A DNA stretch of 64,000 nucleotides from assembly GCA_963697365.1 (NCBI GenBank), contig CAVONT010000006.1:37143-101142 (forward strand), written 5' to 3'. Positions 36,990 to 45,184 of the stretch are shown in pieces (the first letter of the stretch is position 1; every line of letters begins with the position of its first letter). The notes under the pieces are model-generated. The model was not told where the DNA came from. It ran no database searches and worked only from the letters and a program-made list of their open reading frames with translations. This stretch comes from CAIXZV01 sp963697365. GTDB lineage: Bacteria > Chloroflexota > Limnocylindria > Limnocylindrales > CSP1-4. Position numbers and translations under genes: made by a program.

Positions 36990-39026
36990 CTAGGCCCGGA
37001 CGAACCGGTCGAACCAGTCGAGCATGCGTGTCATCCGGTCGATCCGGCGGTCGATCCTGCCGGTCGCCTGGATGCCGTGGTACTCCTCCGGGTACACGAT
37101 GTACTCCACCTCGCGACGGAGCCAGCGCAGCGCTGCGAAGTACTGCTCGTTGTCGGAGGTGGGGCAGCGCCGGTCCTCCTCGGACTGGAGCATCAGCAGC
37201 GGCGTGTGGACGTTGCCCACGTTGCGCAGCGGTGACTGCTGCCACAGCTGGTCCACACCCTCGGGGCTGGTCGGGTCGCCCATGCGGGCAGCGCGGCAGT
37301 ACTCGGGACCGGTGTCGCTGTGGGTCCAGGCGCTGACCTGGTTGGTCACGCCGTTCTCGGACACGGCGGCCTTGAACCGGTCCGTCGTTCCTACCAGCCA
37401 GTTGACCATGAACCCGCCGTAGGACAGGCCGAGGGCGCCCAGCCGGTCGGGATCCGCCAGGCCGAGCGCCACCACGTGGTCGAGCGCCGCGTGGACGTCG
37501 TCGGCGTCGGGACCGCCCCATGCGCCCAGCTGCGGCGTGATCCAGTCCGCGCCATACGAGCAGGACCCGCGGATGTTCGGGAGCACCACGCGGTAGCCGC
37601 GGGCGCACAGCAGCACCACCTCCAGCGACGGGCCGGGCGACCACGCGCCGAGGGGGCCGCCGTGGACATCGACCACCGTCGGCAGCGGCTCGTCGCCGGC
37701 ATCGGCCGGGGAGGCGATCCACGTCTCGATCGGGCCGCCTGGCCCCGGAGCCTCCAGCACCCGCATCTGCGGCCATGCGAGCGCGTCGATCCACGCCGAG
37801 CCCATCGTGGTGAGCTGGCGGAGCGTCCCGTCCGGGAGCACCTCGAACAGCTCGGGCGGCCGGACGCCCACCTGTGCGGTCACCGTCATCCGTCCTCCGC
37901 CGAGGGCGAGCGTGTGCGCCCGCACGAGCGGATCCGAGCCGACGCGGACCGGGTCGCCCGCTCCCGAGCCGGTGGACGGGTCGACCGGGAGGCGCCACGG
38001 GTGGACACGCCCCCGGTCCGTGACCAGCGCGACCACGGTGCTGCCCTCCCAGAACGGGCCGGGGCGGGAGTTGGCCTGCCAGCCGGTGAGGTCTCCGTCG
38101 GACCAGTCGCCCACCGGGCGGTCAAGGTCGGGCGCGAGCACCGCACCCCGCGGGTTCCCGCCGGTCATCGCCACCACGATGGTCGGCGAGATGTCGTCGT
38201 AGTAGTCGGGGTCGTCCACGCCGACACCCGCGACCAGGCGGCCATCAGCCGAGAAGGCCGGGCTCTTGACCCAGCCGGCAAGCGCCAGGATCTCGCGTGC
38301 CTCGGCAACAGGCGCGTCGGCCGGGGCGCCCGTCGCCGGGATGGCGACCTCCCAGATCGAGGTGGCGGGGTGGAGGTCGGCGTCGGGTTTCGGGTCCGCC
38401 GTGAAGGCGATCGCCGCCCCGTCGGGCCGCCATGCGATGTCGGCAATGCCACCCGTGACGTTGCTGACGCAGCGGGGTGTCGCCCTGTCTGCCGCGGACA
38501 CGACGTGGGCCTGCGGGTGCTGGTCCACGTACCCCGCGTAGTCGTAGCGGTAGTCGAGCCTGGTGATGCGCCGGGCGAGCGGCTCGTCCTTCTTGGGCTT
38601 CTCGCCGACGACGAATCGGTGCGGGCCGGTGTCCGCCGTGAACGCGAGCTGCGTCCCATCGGGCGACCAGGCGATCTCGACCGCATCCAGCTCGCCGAGG
38701 TCAGGCGCGATGGGCTCCCCACCTCGCAGGTCGAGGATGCGGATGTGCTTGCGGTCCTCCTTGGGCGCGCAGCGGGTGAAGGCGACACGGGTTCCGTCGG
38801 GCGAGATCCGCGGCCGCATGTCCCGCTGGCGGCCGAACGTCAACTGGCGGGCGTCGCCGTCATCGAGCGGCACTTGCCACAGGTGCGACACGTAGTCGTC
38901 CCCGTCGACGGTGCGCCTCGAGACGACGGCGAACGAGCCGTCCGGCGCGAGATCGTGCTCCTCGAGGACGACCTGCTCGCGGAGGGTGTCGGGCGTGGGC
39001 GTGCGGAGATCGGCGCTCGTGCTCAT
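36990..39026 (-). CDS. S9-family peptidase (acylaminoacyl-peptidase/oligopeptidase type)
   Basis: 678 residues from ATG 39026. An N-terminal seven-bladed propeller contains PD40/TolB-like repeats (RISPDGTRVAFTR, WSPDGTQLAFTAD, WRPDGAAIAFTAD). The C-terminal alpha/beta hydrolase domain has PTVVDVHGGPLGAWSP (oxyanion HGGP), the nucleophile in LGLSYGGFMVNWLVG, an Asp in LLMLQSEEDRRCPTSD and the His in YPEEYHGI. All triad residues are visible and the frame is intact. These enzymes cleave short peptides in the cytoplasm and no signal peptide is evident. The open frame extends upstream to 39173 without homology. Confidence 0.9.
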   Translation of the reverse strand: MSTSADLRTPTPDTLREQVVLEEHDLAPDGSFAVVSRRTVDGDDYVSHLWQVPLDDGDARQLTFGRQRDMRPRISPDGTRVAFTRCAPKEDRKHIRILDLRGGEPIAPDLGELDAVEIAWSPDGTQLAFTADTGPHRFVVGEKPKKDEPLARRITRLDYRYDYAGYVDQHPQAHVVSAADRATPRCVSNVTGGIADIAWRPDGAAIAFTADPKPDADLHPATSIWEVAIPATGAPADAPVAEAREILALAGWVKSPAFSADGRLVAGVGVDDPDYYDDISPTIVVAMTGGNPRGAVLAPDLDRPVGDWSDGDLTGWQANSRPGPFWEGSTVVALVTDRGRVHPWRLPVDPSTGSGAGDPVRVGSDPLVRAHTLALGGGRMTVTAQVGVRPPELFEVLPDGTLRQLTTMGSAWIDALAWPQMRVLEAPGPGGPIETWIASPADAGDEPLPTVVDVHGGPLGAWSPGPSLEVVLLCARGYRVVLPNIRGSCSYGADWITPQLGAWGGPDADDVHAALDHVVALGLADPDRLGALGLSYGGFMVNWLVGTTDRFKAAVSENGVTNQVSAWTHSDTGPEYCRAARMGDPTSPEGVDQLWQQSPLRNVGNVHTPLLMLQSEEDRRCPTSDNEQYFAALRWLRREVEYIVYPEEYHGIQATGRIDRRIDRMTRMLDWFDRFVRA

Positions 39027-39082
39027 GTGAGCCAGCGTAGTCGGCCGCGGTGTGTCTCGTGCGCGTCGTTGCGATGGACGGG

Positions 39083-39325
39083 CTATGTGTCGAGCGGGGC
39101 GTCGAGCGTGGCAGCGGCCGGGTCGGGGGTCCATCGCAGGATGTCGCCCGGCTGGCAGTCGAGCACGCGGCACATCGCGTCCAGGGTGCTGAGCCGGATC
39201 GCCCGCGCGCGCCCGTTCTTGAGGACGGCGACGTTCGCCGGGGTGATCCCGATGGCGGCGGCGAAGTCGCCCACGGACATCCTGCGACGGGCGAGCATGA
39301 GGTCGAGCTCGACGATGACGGCCAT
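39083..39325 (-). CDS. Xre-family HTH regulator (DUF2975-associated, YozG-like)
   Basis: 80 residues: MAVIVELDLMLARRRMSVGD, then a helix-turn-helix FAAAIGITPANVAVLKNGRARAI and RLSTLDAMCRVLDCQPGDIL. This is the small Cro/C1-type regulator that typically follows a DUF2975 membrane protein. It starts at the last codon of that gene (39,325 shared). It is expected to bind the paired sites just upstream of the operon (39,804-39,840) and autoregulate. Confidence 0.88.
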   Translation of the reverse strand: MAVIVELDLMLARRRMSVGDFAAAIGITPANVAVLKNGRARAIRLSTLDAMCRVLDCQPGDILRWTPDPAAATLDAPLDT

Positions 39326-39801
39326 CAGATCACCTCGTCGAGCTCGGCCCGGTCCGCGATCGCCGACTCGAGCAGGCCCCGCATGACGACCATGAGGAGC
39401 ACGAATGCCAGCCCGCCGGCGAGGCAGGCGGGCAGCCCGAGGGCGACGAGTGGTCCGCCGACGCCGACGACGACGCCAAGGTGGAACAGGACGCCCACGC
39501 ACAGCACCGTGGCGACCACCGCGCAGGCCGTGATGACGTCGACCCAGCGCAGGGAGCGCCGCGTGAAGATGACCCCGCTCTTGACCAGGGACAGCAGGCG
39601 CCAGATGGCGAGCAGCGCGACCTGGACGCAGACGATGACGAGGATGAGGGCCACCGCGTAGGGGACGGCGAGGTAGGCGACTTCGGGCCAGATCGCCGCC
39701 TCCTGGGACGCCACCACCGGTACCAGCAGCTGTGCCAGCACGGTCCCTAGCAGCAGGATGACAAGGAGGACGCGCAGGAGGTTGACCGCAAGCGTGTTCA
39801 T
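39325..39801 (-). CDS. DUF2975-domain membrane protein
   Basis: 158 residues with four membrane helices: LLRVLLVILLLGTVLAQLLVPV, YAVALILVIVCVQVALLAIW, VDVITACAVVATVLCVGVLF and a long GLPACLAGGLAFVLLMVVMRGLL. Between helices 2 and 3 lies the DUF2975 segment SLVKSGVIFTRRSLRWVDVI (family pattern: G-x-x-F-x-x-x-s-x-x-x-v/l). The function of the family is unknown; it is nearly always paired with a small Xre regulator, as here. The first gene of the pair, beginning four bases from the operator palindrome. Confidence 0.85.
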   Translation of the reverse strand: MNTLAVNLLRVLLVILLLGTVLAQLLVPVVASQEAAIWPEVAYLAVPYAVALILVIVCVQVALLAIWRLLSLVKSGVIFTRRSLRWVDVITACAVVATVLCVGVLFHLGVVVGVGGPLVALGLPACLAGGLAFVLLMVVMRGLLESAIADRAELDEVI

Positions 39802-39803
39802 CT

Positions 39804-39840
39804 ATCGATTGTCAATCGATGTCGATCGAATGTCAATAGG
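39804..39840 (-). promoter_or_regulatory. Operator of the DUF2975/Xre operon
   Basis: A perfect 17-base palindrome ATCGATTG-T-CAATCGAT (39,804-39,820) is followed at a 21-base offset by a degenerate copy TCGAATGTCAATAGG (39,826-39,840). Two sites two helical turns apart, AT-rich, directly upstream of the first ATG (39,801): the layout of a cooperative Xre-dimer operator. Confidence 0.7.
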
Positions 39841-40168
39841 TATCGATCGTCGGCGGCGCCGCCAGCCAGTGGCCTGATCATCGCGGTGCGACGGGATGGT
39901 GTGCCCGACTCCCGTGATGGGCGGCTCCACGCGGTGCAGCCCCTTGCTGTGCCCACGTGGTGGGCCAAGGGGCGGGTGCCAGCGCGATTCCTGCCCACAC
40001 GGTGGGCCGGGAGCGCCGGGCGACGGGTGGCCCCCGGGTGGGCACCGCGAGGGTCCCGCACCAGGCACCGGGTGGGCACCGGGCACCGGGCACGGAGTTC
40101 CGCCGGGATGGCCCCGGGTGGTCCCGGTGACGCTGGGCGGCCCCGCGCGGTGCCGGTACCCTGACCGC
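39841..40168. repeat. Intergenic GC-rich repeat tract
   Basis: 328 bases between divergent genes without a credible gene. It is built from reiterated cgggtgggcaccg-like words and hairpin-prone cccacacggtgggc. The 15-mer GCGATTCCTGCCCAC (39,984-39,998) recurs exactly at 42,996-43,010 and with an interruption at 42,692, so this belongs to a dispersed repeat family. A psuG promoter must lie here but I could not pick it out. Confidence 0.6.
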
Positions 40169-41132
40169 ATGATCACCGCCGACCGTCTTGCCATCGCCCC
40201 CGAGGTCGCCGACGCCCTGCGCGACGGCCGGCCCGTCGTCGCCCTCGAGTCGACGCTCATCAGCCACGGCCTGCCCTACCCGCAGAACGTGGAGGTGGCG
40301 ACCGCGTCGGAGAACGCGGTGCGGGAGTCGGGTGCCGTGCCCGCGACCGTGGCGATCAACGCCGGGCGCGTGATGGTCGGGCTGTCGCGGGACGAGCTGG
40401 AAGCGCTGGCCACGGCGCCCCGGGGCTCGGTCACCAAGGTGTCCCGGCCGAACCTGGGCGCGGCGATCGCCGGCGGTGGCAGGGGAGCGACGACGGTCGC
40501 TGCGACGATGATCGCAGCGCACACCGTCGGCATCGAAGTGTTCGCGACCGGTGGCATCGGCGGAGTCCACCGCGGCGCGCTGGGCGGCAGCACACCCGGC
40601 GGCGGCTCGCATCCGGCGTCCTTCGACATCTCCGCGGACCTGGACGAGCTCGCCCGCACGGGTGTCGCCGTCGTCTGCTCCGGCCCCAAGGCGATCCTGG
40701 ACGTGCCGCTGACGCTCGAGTACCTCGAGACGCGCGGCGTGCCCGTGGTGGCCGTGGGCATCGACGAGGTGTCCGGGCTTCTACAGCCGCCGCTCCGGGA
40801 TCCCTGCGCCGTGGTCCGTGCCGGATCTCGCGGCGATGGCCGACGTCATCCGCGCGCACCAGGCGATGGGCCTCACCTCCGGCATCGTCGTGTGCAATCC
40901 GGTGCCCGAGGCCGATGCACTCCCGCTCGACATCGCCCGGGCCGCCATCGACCAGGCGATCCGCGAGGCGGACGACCAGGGCGTCACTGGGCAGGCGGTC
41001 ACGCCGTGGCTGCTGGCCCGGGTCGCGGAGATCACCCGTGGTGCATCGATGAAGGCGAACACGGCGCTGATCGCGAACAACGCCCGGACGTCGGGCTGGC
41101 TGGCGGTGGAGCTGACGAAGACCCGGTCCTGA
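40169..41132 (+). CDS. psuG: Pseudouridine-5'-phosphate glycosidase (one frameshift)
   Basis: About 320 residues. PsuG reversibly cleaves the C-C bond of pseudouridine 5'-phosphate into uracil and ribose 5-phosphate. Family blocks: VVALESTLISHGLPYPQNVE, GAVPATVAINAGRVMVGLS, SVTKVSRPNLGAAIAGGGRGATTVAATM, EVFATGGIGGVHRG, FDISADLDELARTGVAVVCSGPKAILD, and C-terminal GASMKANTALIANNA. The catalytic Lys in VTKVSRPN and Glu in ALESTLISHG are present. One indel near 40,783 disrupts the FYSRxSG segment. A 17-base tandem duplication spans the stop codon. The PfkB kinase at 35.7 kb could be the matching pseudouridine kinase. Confidence 0.88.
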
Positions 41133-41147
41133 CGAAGACCCGGTCCT
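41114..41147. repeat. 17-base tandem duplication over the psuG stop codon
   Basis: Two exact head-to-tail copies of gacgaagacccggtcct. The first encodes the last residues (Thr-Lys-Thr-Arg-Ser) of psuG and the TGA falls at the junction, so a copy of the gene end sits downstream of the stop. Confidence 0.9.
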
Positions 41148-41160
41148 GTACCGGCTGGGA

Positions 41161-41436
41161 CTACTGCTTGCCTGTCTTGGTCGACCCCGTCGGCGGGTGC
41201 GTGTTGGGGTAGTCCGGATGCGTCTCACGGTAGGCCTTGCCGGGCGTGTAGTAGTCGCCCTGGCCGTTCCGCCATGCCCGGAAGTTCACGTAGATGAAGA
41301 ACCCGCAGAGGCAGATGATCCCCGCGATGGCGATCCCGGCCCCGATCCCGGCCCCCATGCCAGGTACGCCAGCGAGCGCCAGCCCGCCGATGATCATCAC
41401 AATGCAACCGGCGATCACCAGGAATGGAGTCCGCAT
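41161..41436 (-). CDS. Small two-helix membrane protein
   Basis: 91 residues from ATG 41436, which follows ggaggtccg. Two membrane segments: FLVIAGCIVMIIGGLALAGV and GAGIAIAGIICLCGFFIYVNF, joined by a Gly-rich turn. The C-terminal tail RAWRNGQGDYYTPGKAYRET, then DYPNTHPPTGSTKTGKQ, is polar and probably cytoplasmic. No family recognised. Lies between convergent psuG and the TauE gene on the same strand as TauE, but 90 bases apart. Confidence 0.6.
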   Translation of the reverse strand: MRTPFLVIAGCIVMIIGGLALAGVPGMGAGIGAGIAIAGIICLCGFFIYVNFRAWRNGQGDYYTPGKAYRETHPDYPNTHPPTGSTKTGKQ

Positions 41437-41527
41437 CCGGACCTCCTTGCGGTCGTTGGACGCAGCATGTGCCCCCGCGTGACGCCCACCAAGAGGCGAC
41501 TGGCCCGAAGCATCACTCGCGGAGATG

Positions 41528-42484
41528 TCAGGCGGCGCTTGTGGCCGGAGCCTCCGTCTGCTGCTCGTCGGCAGTGGGGCCTTCGGCAGCCGGCTCGATG
41601 GTCTCGCGGGTCTCGCGGGCTGCACGGGAGGCCGCCCGCTCGATGCGGATCACGTACGCGACCAGGGTGACCCAGCCGATGAGAAGGCCGCCCATGATCA
41701 GGGCGAACGCCGTGCCCTCGACGCCGAGCGCGATCAGGATGGTCCGGCTGTTGGTGACCACGATCATGCCGCCAGCCGCCGTGCCCAGCAGGCGCGGAGC
41801 CATGTGGCGGACGAGCCATGCGGCGAAGGGTGCGGCGATCACGCCGCCGATGAGCAGGGCGAGCGCGTAGCCCCACTCGATCCCCTGGCTGCCGAGCGCG
41901 AGCAGGAAGCCGACCGACCCCCCGATGGCGACGATGAACTCGGAGGCGTCGATGGACCCGACCACCTTGCGCGGCTCGAGGCGGCCCGTGGACAGGAGCG
42001 TCGTCGTCCCGACAGGGCCCCAGCCGCCACCGCCGATGGCGTCCATCGTGCCCGCGACCAGGCCAAGCGGGGCAAGGAACCAGCCCGACACGGCGCCCTT
42101 GAAGGTGGGCCGCTTGCCGCCGAGGACCAGGAACCGCCACATCACGTAGATACCGAGGCCAAGGAGCAGCAGGGCGACCCACGGCTTGGCAGCGTTGCCG
42201 TCGATGTTGGACAGGACGGTCGCCCCGACGAACGCGCCGATCCCGCCGGGGATCGCGATGATCCGGACGGTGCGCCAGTCCACGTTGCCGAGCTTGTGGT
42301 GGGAGATGCCCGACGCCACGGTGGTGCCGATCTCGGAGAAGTGGACCGCGGCAGACGCAGCGGCGGGCGCGACGCCCACGGCGAGGAGCAGGGTGGAGGA
42401 GGTGACGCCGTACGCCATTCCCAGCGAGCCGTCCACGAGCTGGGCGAAGAAGCCCACGACGGCCAGGATGAGAAGGCTGGACAC
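41528..42484 (-). CDS. TauE/SafE-family membrane transporter
   Basis: 318 residues, GTG start. Eight hydrophobic segments in two repeats: LLILAVVGFFAQLVDGSLGMAYG, VHFSEIGTTVASGISHHKLGNVDW, IPGGIGAFVGATVLSN, and the second repeat APLGLVAGTMDAIGGGGWGP with LIGGVIAAPFAAWLVRHM. The G-x-x-D-A-x-G-G-G-G-W-G block is the family signature. TauE/SafE proteins export sulfite, sulfoacetate or related anions. A C-terminal cytoplasmic tail is Ala/Glu/Thr-rich. The sulfur link to the NitT/TauT-type importer at 5.6-8.5 kb is suggestive, though the loci are far apart. Confidence 0.85.
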   Translation of the reverse strand: MSSLLILAVVGFFAQLVDGSLGMAYGVTSSTLLLAVGVAPAAASAAVHFSEIGTTVASGISHHKLGNVDWRTVRIIAIPGGIGAFVGATVLSNIDGNAAKPWVALLLLGLGIYVMWRFLVLGGKRPTFKGAVSGWFLAPLGLVAGTMDAIGGGGWGPVGTTTLLSTGRLEPRKVVGSIDASEFIVAIGGSVGFLLALGSQGIEWGYALALLIGGVIAAPFAAWLVRHMAPRLLGTAAGGMIVVTNSRTILIALGVEGTAFALIMGGLLIGWVTLVAYVIRIERAASRAARETRETIEPAAEGPTADEQQTEAPATSAA

Positions 42485-43394
42485 GGATCTGGCACCTCGG
42501 GCGCGGCAACTGGACTACGTCGATGAGTCAGGCTATTTCGACCGCAATACTGAGAATACAGGTGCGGGGAGCAGATGTCCACACGCTTCGAGTGCGCCCA
42601 GCGTCTGTACTGACCCAGCTCCGGCCCAGTTCCCGACCGCTCCCGGCTCCGGCCCGGGTGCGCGGCCAGCGTGCGTACGGGCGGGTGCCCTGCGATTCCT
42701 GCACGCCCACCGTGCAGGATCGCGCCCCTGGGAGCCCGGGACCCCAGTCCATGGGCGCCCAGCGCGCAGGAACGGCATGGCACCCGACGGTTCGCACGCC
42801 CAGCGCGCATCAGGGGGCGCACTGGGGGCCGGCACAGGAGACGGGATGCTTCCCTCATCGCGAGGGGGAGATGTCTACAGGCTCGAACTCCCTGAGCAAC
42901 GCGACCGTGGACCAGCGCCTTGCCCGCGCTGCCCGCCCGTCCCTCCTGTCCGCACCCCGCGCTGCCCGCCCCGTGGGCCAACCGGCGGATGGGGTGCGAT
43001 TCCTGCCCACGTGCTGGGCAGGGATCGGTGGTTCTAGCCGGGCCCGCACGGGAGGCCCGCACGGGAGGCCCGCACGGGAGGGGCCAAGGGGCGAGGCTCG
43101 CACGGGAGCCGCGGGCACCGGACGCCTCGGCTGCGCTCGCTCCATACCTGCCCACATCGGTCGGTGGCCCGGTTCGGTGTGGACGAGTGTCACCGGAACA
43201 TCGGCCCCGGACGACATGACGATCCTGCTCGCCTTGTTCCCCACCGGGGCGGTGGTTACACTCGGGGCAACCGCGATCTTCCGTTCGAGCGAGCGTCGCG
43301 CGCGCGACCTCCGCTTGCTCGATCGGACCACCGGCTCGCAAGCGGGCGGACCCCCACGAGGGGGCGGATCGGCGCCGAAGACGAGGAACGACGC
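42485..43394. repeat. Long intergenic region with dispersed and tandem repeats
   Basis: 910 bases without a convincing gene; several frames are open by high G+C only. The first 75 bases hold an AT-rich island (42,533-42,560), probably the TauE promoter. From about 42,660 to 43,150 there are copies of the family seen at 39.9 kb: gcgattcctg followed by acgcccaccgtgcaggatcgcg (42,692) and GCGATTCCTGCCCAC (42,996-43,010), each forming a hairpin. A 13-base unit cccgcacgggagg repeats three times at 43,043-43,081. The last 200 bases lead into the next gene and may contain its promoter. Confidence 0.6.
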
Positions 43395-43898
43395 ATGCGG
43401 ATCTACGAGGGGAGCCCCCGCCAGGACTTCGAGGAGGTCTTCCGGAGCATCGGTGCGTTCCTTGACGGCCAGCACATGAAGGATGTCCTCCTCGTCGAGG
43501 TTCCCGATGGCTTCGTCGTCCAGGGCCTCGTCACGGCGGGCGCCTCCACCAGCGCCTGGTCGGACGCGATGGGCACGCAGGTCAAGGAGACATTCACCTT
43601 CCTCGACGACGACATCGCCAAGTTCATGGAGGAGTGCGTCGGTCGCCGCGACACGGGCGCCATCGCCGCCATGGAGCCGGGCTACGAACGTTCGCTGCGC
43701 GTGATCGGCCGCTGGATGGACGAGCAACGCCCCAAGGACGTCTTCCTGCTGGAGCAGGAGGGGGCATTCGTCATCCGCCTCCTGGTCGCCGGCCACGCCG
43801 GCGTCCATCATCTCCTCGCCGAGTTCACCCACGACGACGTCGAGCAGCTCCTCGTGCAGGCGCCCGCCCTGCGTTCCCGGGCGATCGGCGAGGCGTGA
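43395..43898 (+). CDS. Uncharacterised protein with an internal duplication
   Basis: 167 residues, soluble, acidic, no signal peptide. Two similar halves are visible: FRSIGAFLDGQHMKDVLLVE, then VPDGFVVQGLV (residues 15-45) against LRVIGRWMDEQRPKDVFLLE, then QEGAFVIRLLV (about 100-130). Each is followed by an acidic helix (FLDDDIAKFMEEC; FTHDDVEQLLVQA). I recognise no family. ATG 43395 comes after a long leader; the same frame is open upstream to 43164 but without hydrophobic or repeat structure. A small membrane protein gene follows by 60 bases on the same strand. Confidence 0.65.
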   Translation: MRIYEGSPRQDFEEVFRSIGAFLDGQHMKDVLLVEVPDGFVVQGLVTAGASTSAWSDAMGTQVKETFTFLDDDIAKFMEECVGRRDTGAIAAMEPGYERSLRVIGRWMDEQRPKDVFLLEQEGAFVIRLLVAGHAGVHHLLAEFTHDDVEQLLVQAPALRSRAIGEA

Positions 43899-43958
43899 CA
43901 TCCCGCCCTGCACGGGGCACAATCCACACATATCCGTCGTAGCAAGGAGGCCCGGCCG

Positions 43959-44114
43959 ATGAGGGCACTCAAGACAGTTGCCGTTGCGCTCGGGGTGACC
44001 CTGGGCGCGCTGATCGTCATCCCCATGGTCGTGCTGGCCGGCCTCTTCGTGTGGCTCAAGCTGACCGAGGAGGACGACGAGGAGGCGCTGGAGCTCGAGC
44101 AGGAAGGCGCCTGA
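43959..44114 (+). CDS. Short single-helix membrane protein
   Basis: 51 residues: MRALKTVAVALGVTLGALIV, then IPMVVLAGLFVWLKL forms one long hydrophobic helix, and an acidic tail LTEEDDEEALELEQEGA faces the other side. A clear aaggagg lies nine bases before ATG 43959. Strong ribosome site, sensible composition and tight spacing after the upstream gene support it as real. No family recognised; it could be a membrane-anchored regulator or accessory subunit. Confidence 0.6.
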   Translation: MRALKTVAVALGVTLGALIVIPMVVLAGLFVWLKLTEEDDEEALELEQEGA

Positions 44115-44169
44115 TCGCCAGGCCCACGTCCGGTGGCCGTGACGCCACCGGCACCACGAGCCCGCACGA

Positions 44170-44194
44170 GACGCCCGCCGGACCGGCGGGCGTC
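44170..44194 (+). other. Strong hairpin abutting a start codon
   Basis: GACGCCCGCCGG (44,170-44,181), one base, CCGGCGGGCGTC (44,183-44,194): a 12-base-pair perfect inverted repeat ending three bases before the ATG at 44,198. It could terminate the upstream transcript (no T-run) or occlude initiation of the transporter gene. Confidence 0.65.
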
Positions 44195-44197
44195 GTC

Positions 44198-45127
44198 ATG
44201 TCCGCGCCCCGCCACACACCCCGTGAGCGCAGGCTCGCCGACCTCGGGCTGCTCACGACCGTGGTGCTGTGGTCCGCAAATTTCGTCGTCGTGAAGGCGG
44301 CGATCGGAGACTACGGGCCGCTCACGTTCACCTCGGTCCGCTTCCTGATCGCGACGCTGACCCTGTTCGCGATCATCCGCTGGCGCATGGGCGCGATCCG
44401 CCGGCCCGATGGTCTCGTGCTCAAGCTCCTCCTGCTGGGCGTGCTCGGCTTCGGCTGCTACCAGGTGACATGGACACTCGGGCTGACCCAGGTCACCGCC
44501 GGCGACTCCGCGCTGCTGGTGGCCTCGTCCCCGGTGCTCGTCGCGCTGCTGGCCGGCGTGCTCGGGATGGACCGGCTCACGGTGCCCAAGCTGGCCGGCG
44601 CCCTGCTGGCGTTCGCCGGCGTGGCGCTTGTCGTGACCGGTGGCCAGCTGGCATCCGGGTCATCGCTCGCGGGGTACGCGCTGACGTTGACCGCGGCGGT
44701 CGTGTGGGCCGTCTACACGGTGCTCGGCGCGCGGATGCTGCGCCAGGTGGACCCCCTGACGGCGACCGCGTGGACCGTGCTCGGCGGGACCTTGTTCCTC
44801 CTGCCGTTCGGGCTGTTCGAGGTGGCCACCACGCCGTGGGTCCCGGTGACCCCCGCGGCCGTGGTGGCCGTGATCTACTCCGGCGCGCTGGCGGCGGGCA
44901 CGGCGAACGTGCTGGTGTTCTACGCGATCACGATCGTCGGTCCCTCACGGGCATCCGCGACCCAGTTCCTGGTGCCATTCGGGGCGGTGCTCCTGGGCGC
45001 GCTGTTCCTCTCCGAGCCTGTCGGCCTGGTCCAGCTCGTGGGTGGCGCGATCATCATCGCGGGCGTGGCGCTGACCCGTCGGCGGACGGTGCTGCCCCGG
45101 CGCCTCGGCGGCGGCCGCAGCGCCTGA
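44198..45127 (+). CDS. EamA/DMT-family transporter
   Basis: 309 residues with ten membrane helices in two EamA repeats. First helix LGLLTTVVLWSANFVVVKAAI, with the family motif W-x-x-x-F-x-x-x-K; PLTFTSVRFLIATLTL; end of repeat 1 PKLAGALLAFAGVALVVTGG; repeat 2 begins AGYALTLTAAVVWAVYTVLGARML and ends ATQFLVPFGAVLLGALFLSEP. Likely exports amino acids or metabolites (RhaT/YdcZ-like). The start ATG 44198 lies immediately behind a 12-bp hairpin and has no obvious ribosome site, whereas the frame is open upstream to 44051; the start is therefore uncertain. Confidence 0.85.
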   Translation: MSAPRHTPRERRLADLGLLTTVVLWSANFVVVKAAIGDYGPLTFTSVRFLIATLTLFAIIRWRMGAIRRPDGLVLKLLLLGVLGFGCYQVTWTLGLTQVTAGDSALLVASSPVLVALLAGVLGMDRLTVPKLAGALLAFAGVALVVTGGQLASGSSLAGYALTLTAAVVWAVYTVLGARMLRQVDPLTATAWTVLGGTLFLLPFGLFEVATTPWVPVTPAAVVAVIYSGALAAGTANVLVFYAITIVGPSRASATQFLVPFGAVLLGALFLSEPVGLVQLVGGAIIIAGVALTRRRTVLPRRLGGGRSA

Positions 45128-45184
45128 CGGGCACGGACAGGCAGTGATGGGCGGCGGCGGGCCGACGCGGTCGAATCGTGGTCA

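Noticed and set aside
42485..43394. Candidate genes in the long intergenic region
   Set aside because: Open frames have no ribosome site, no domain and a composition set by the repeats they cross.
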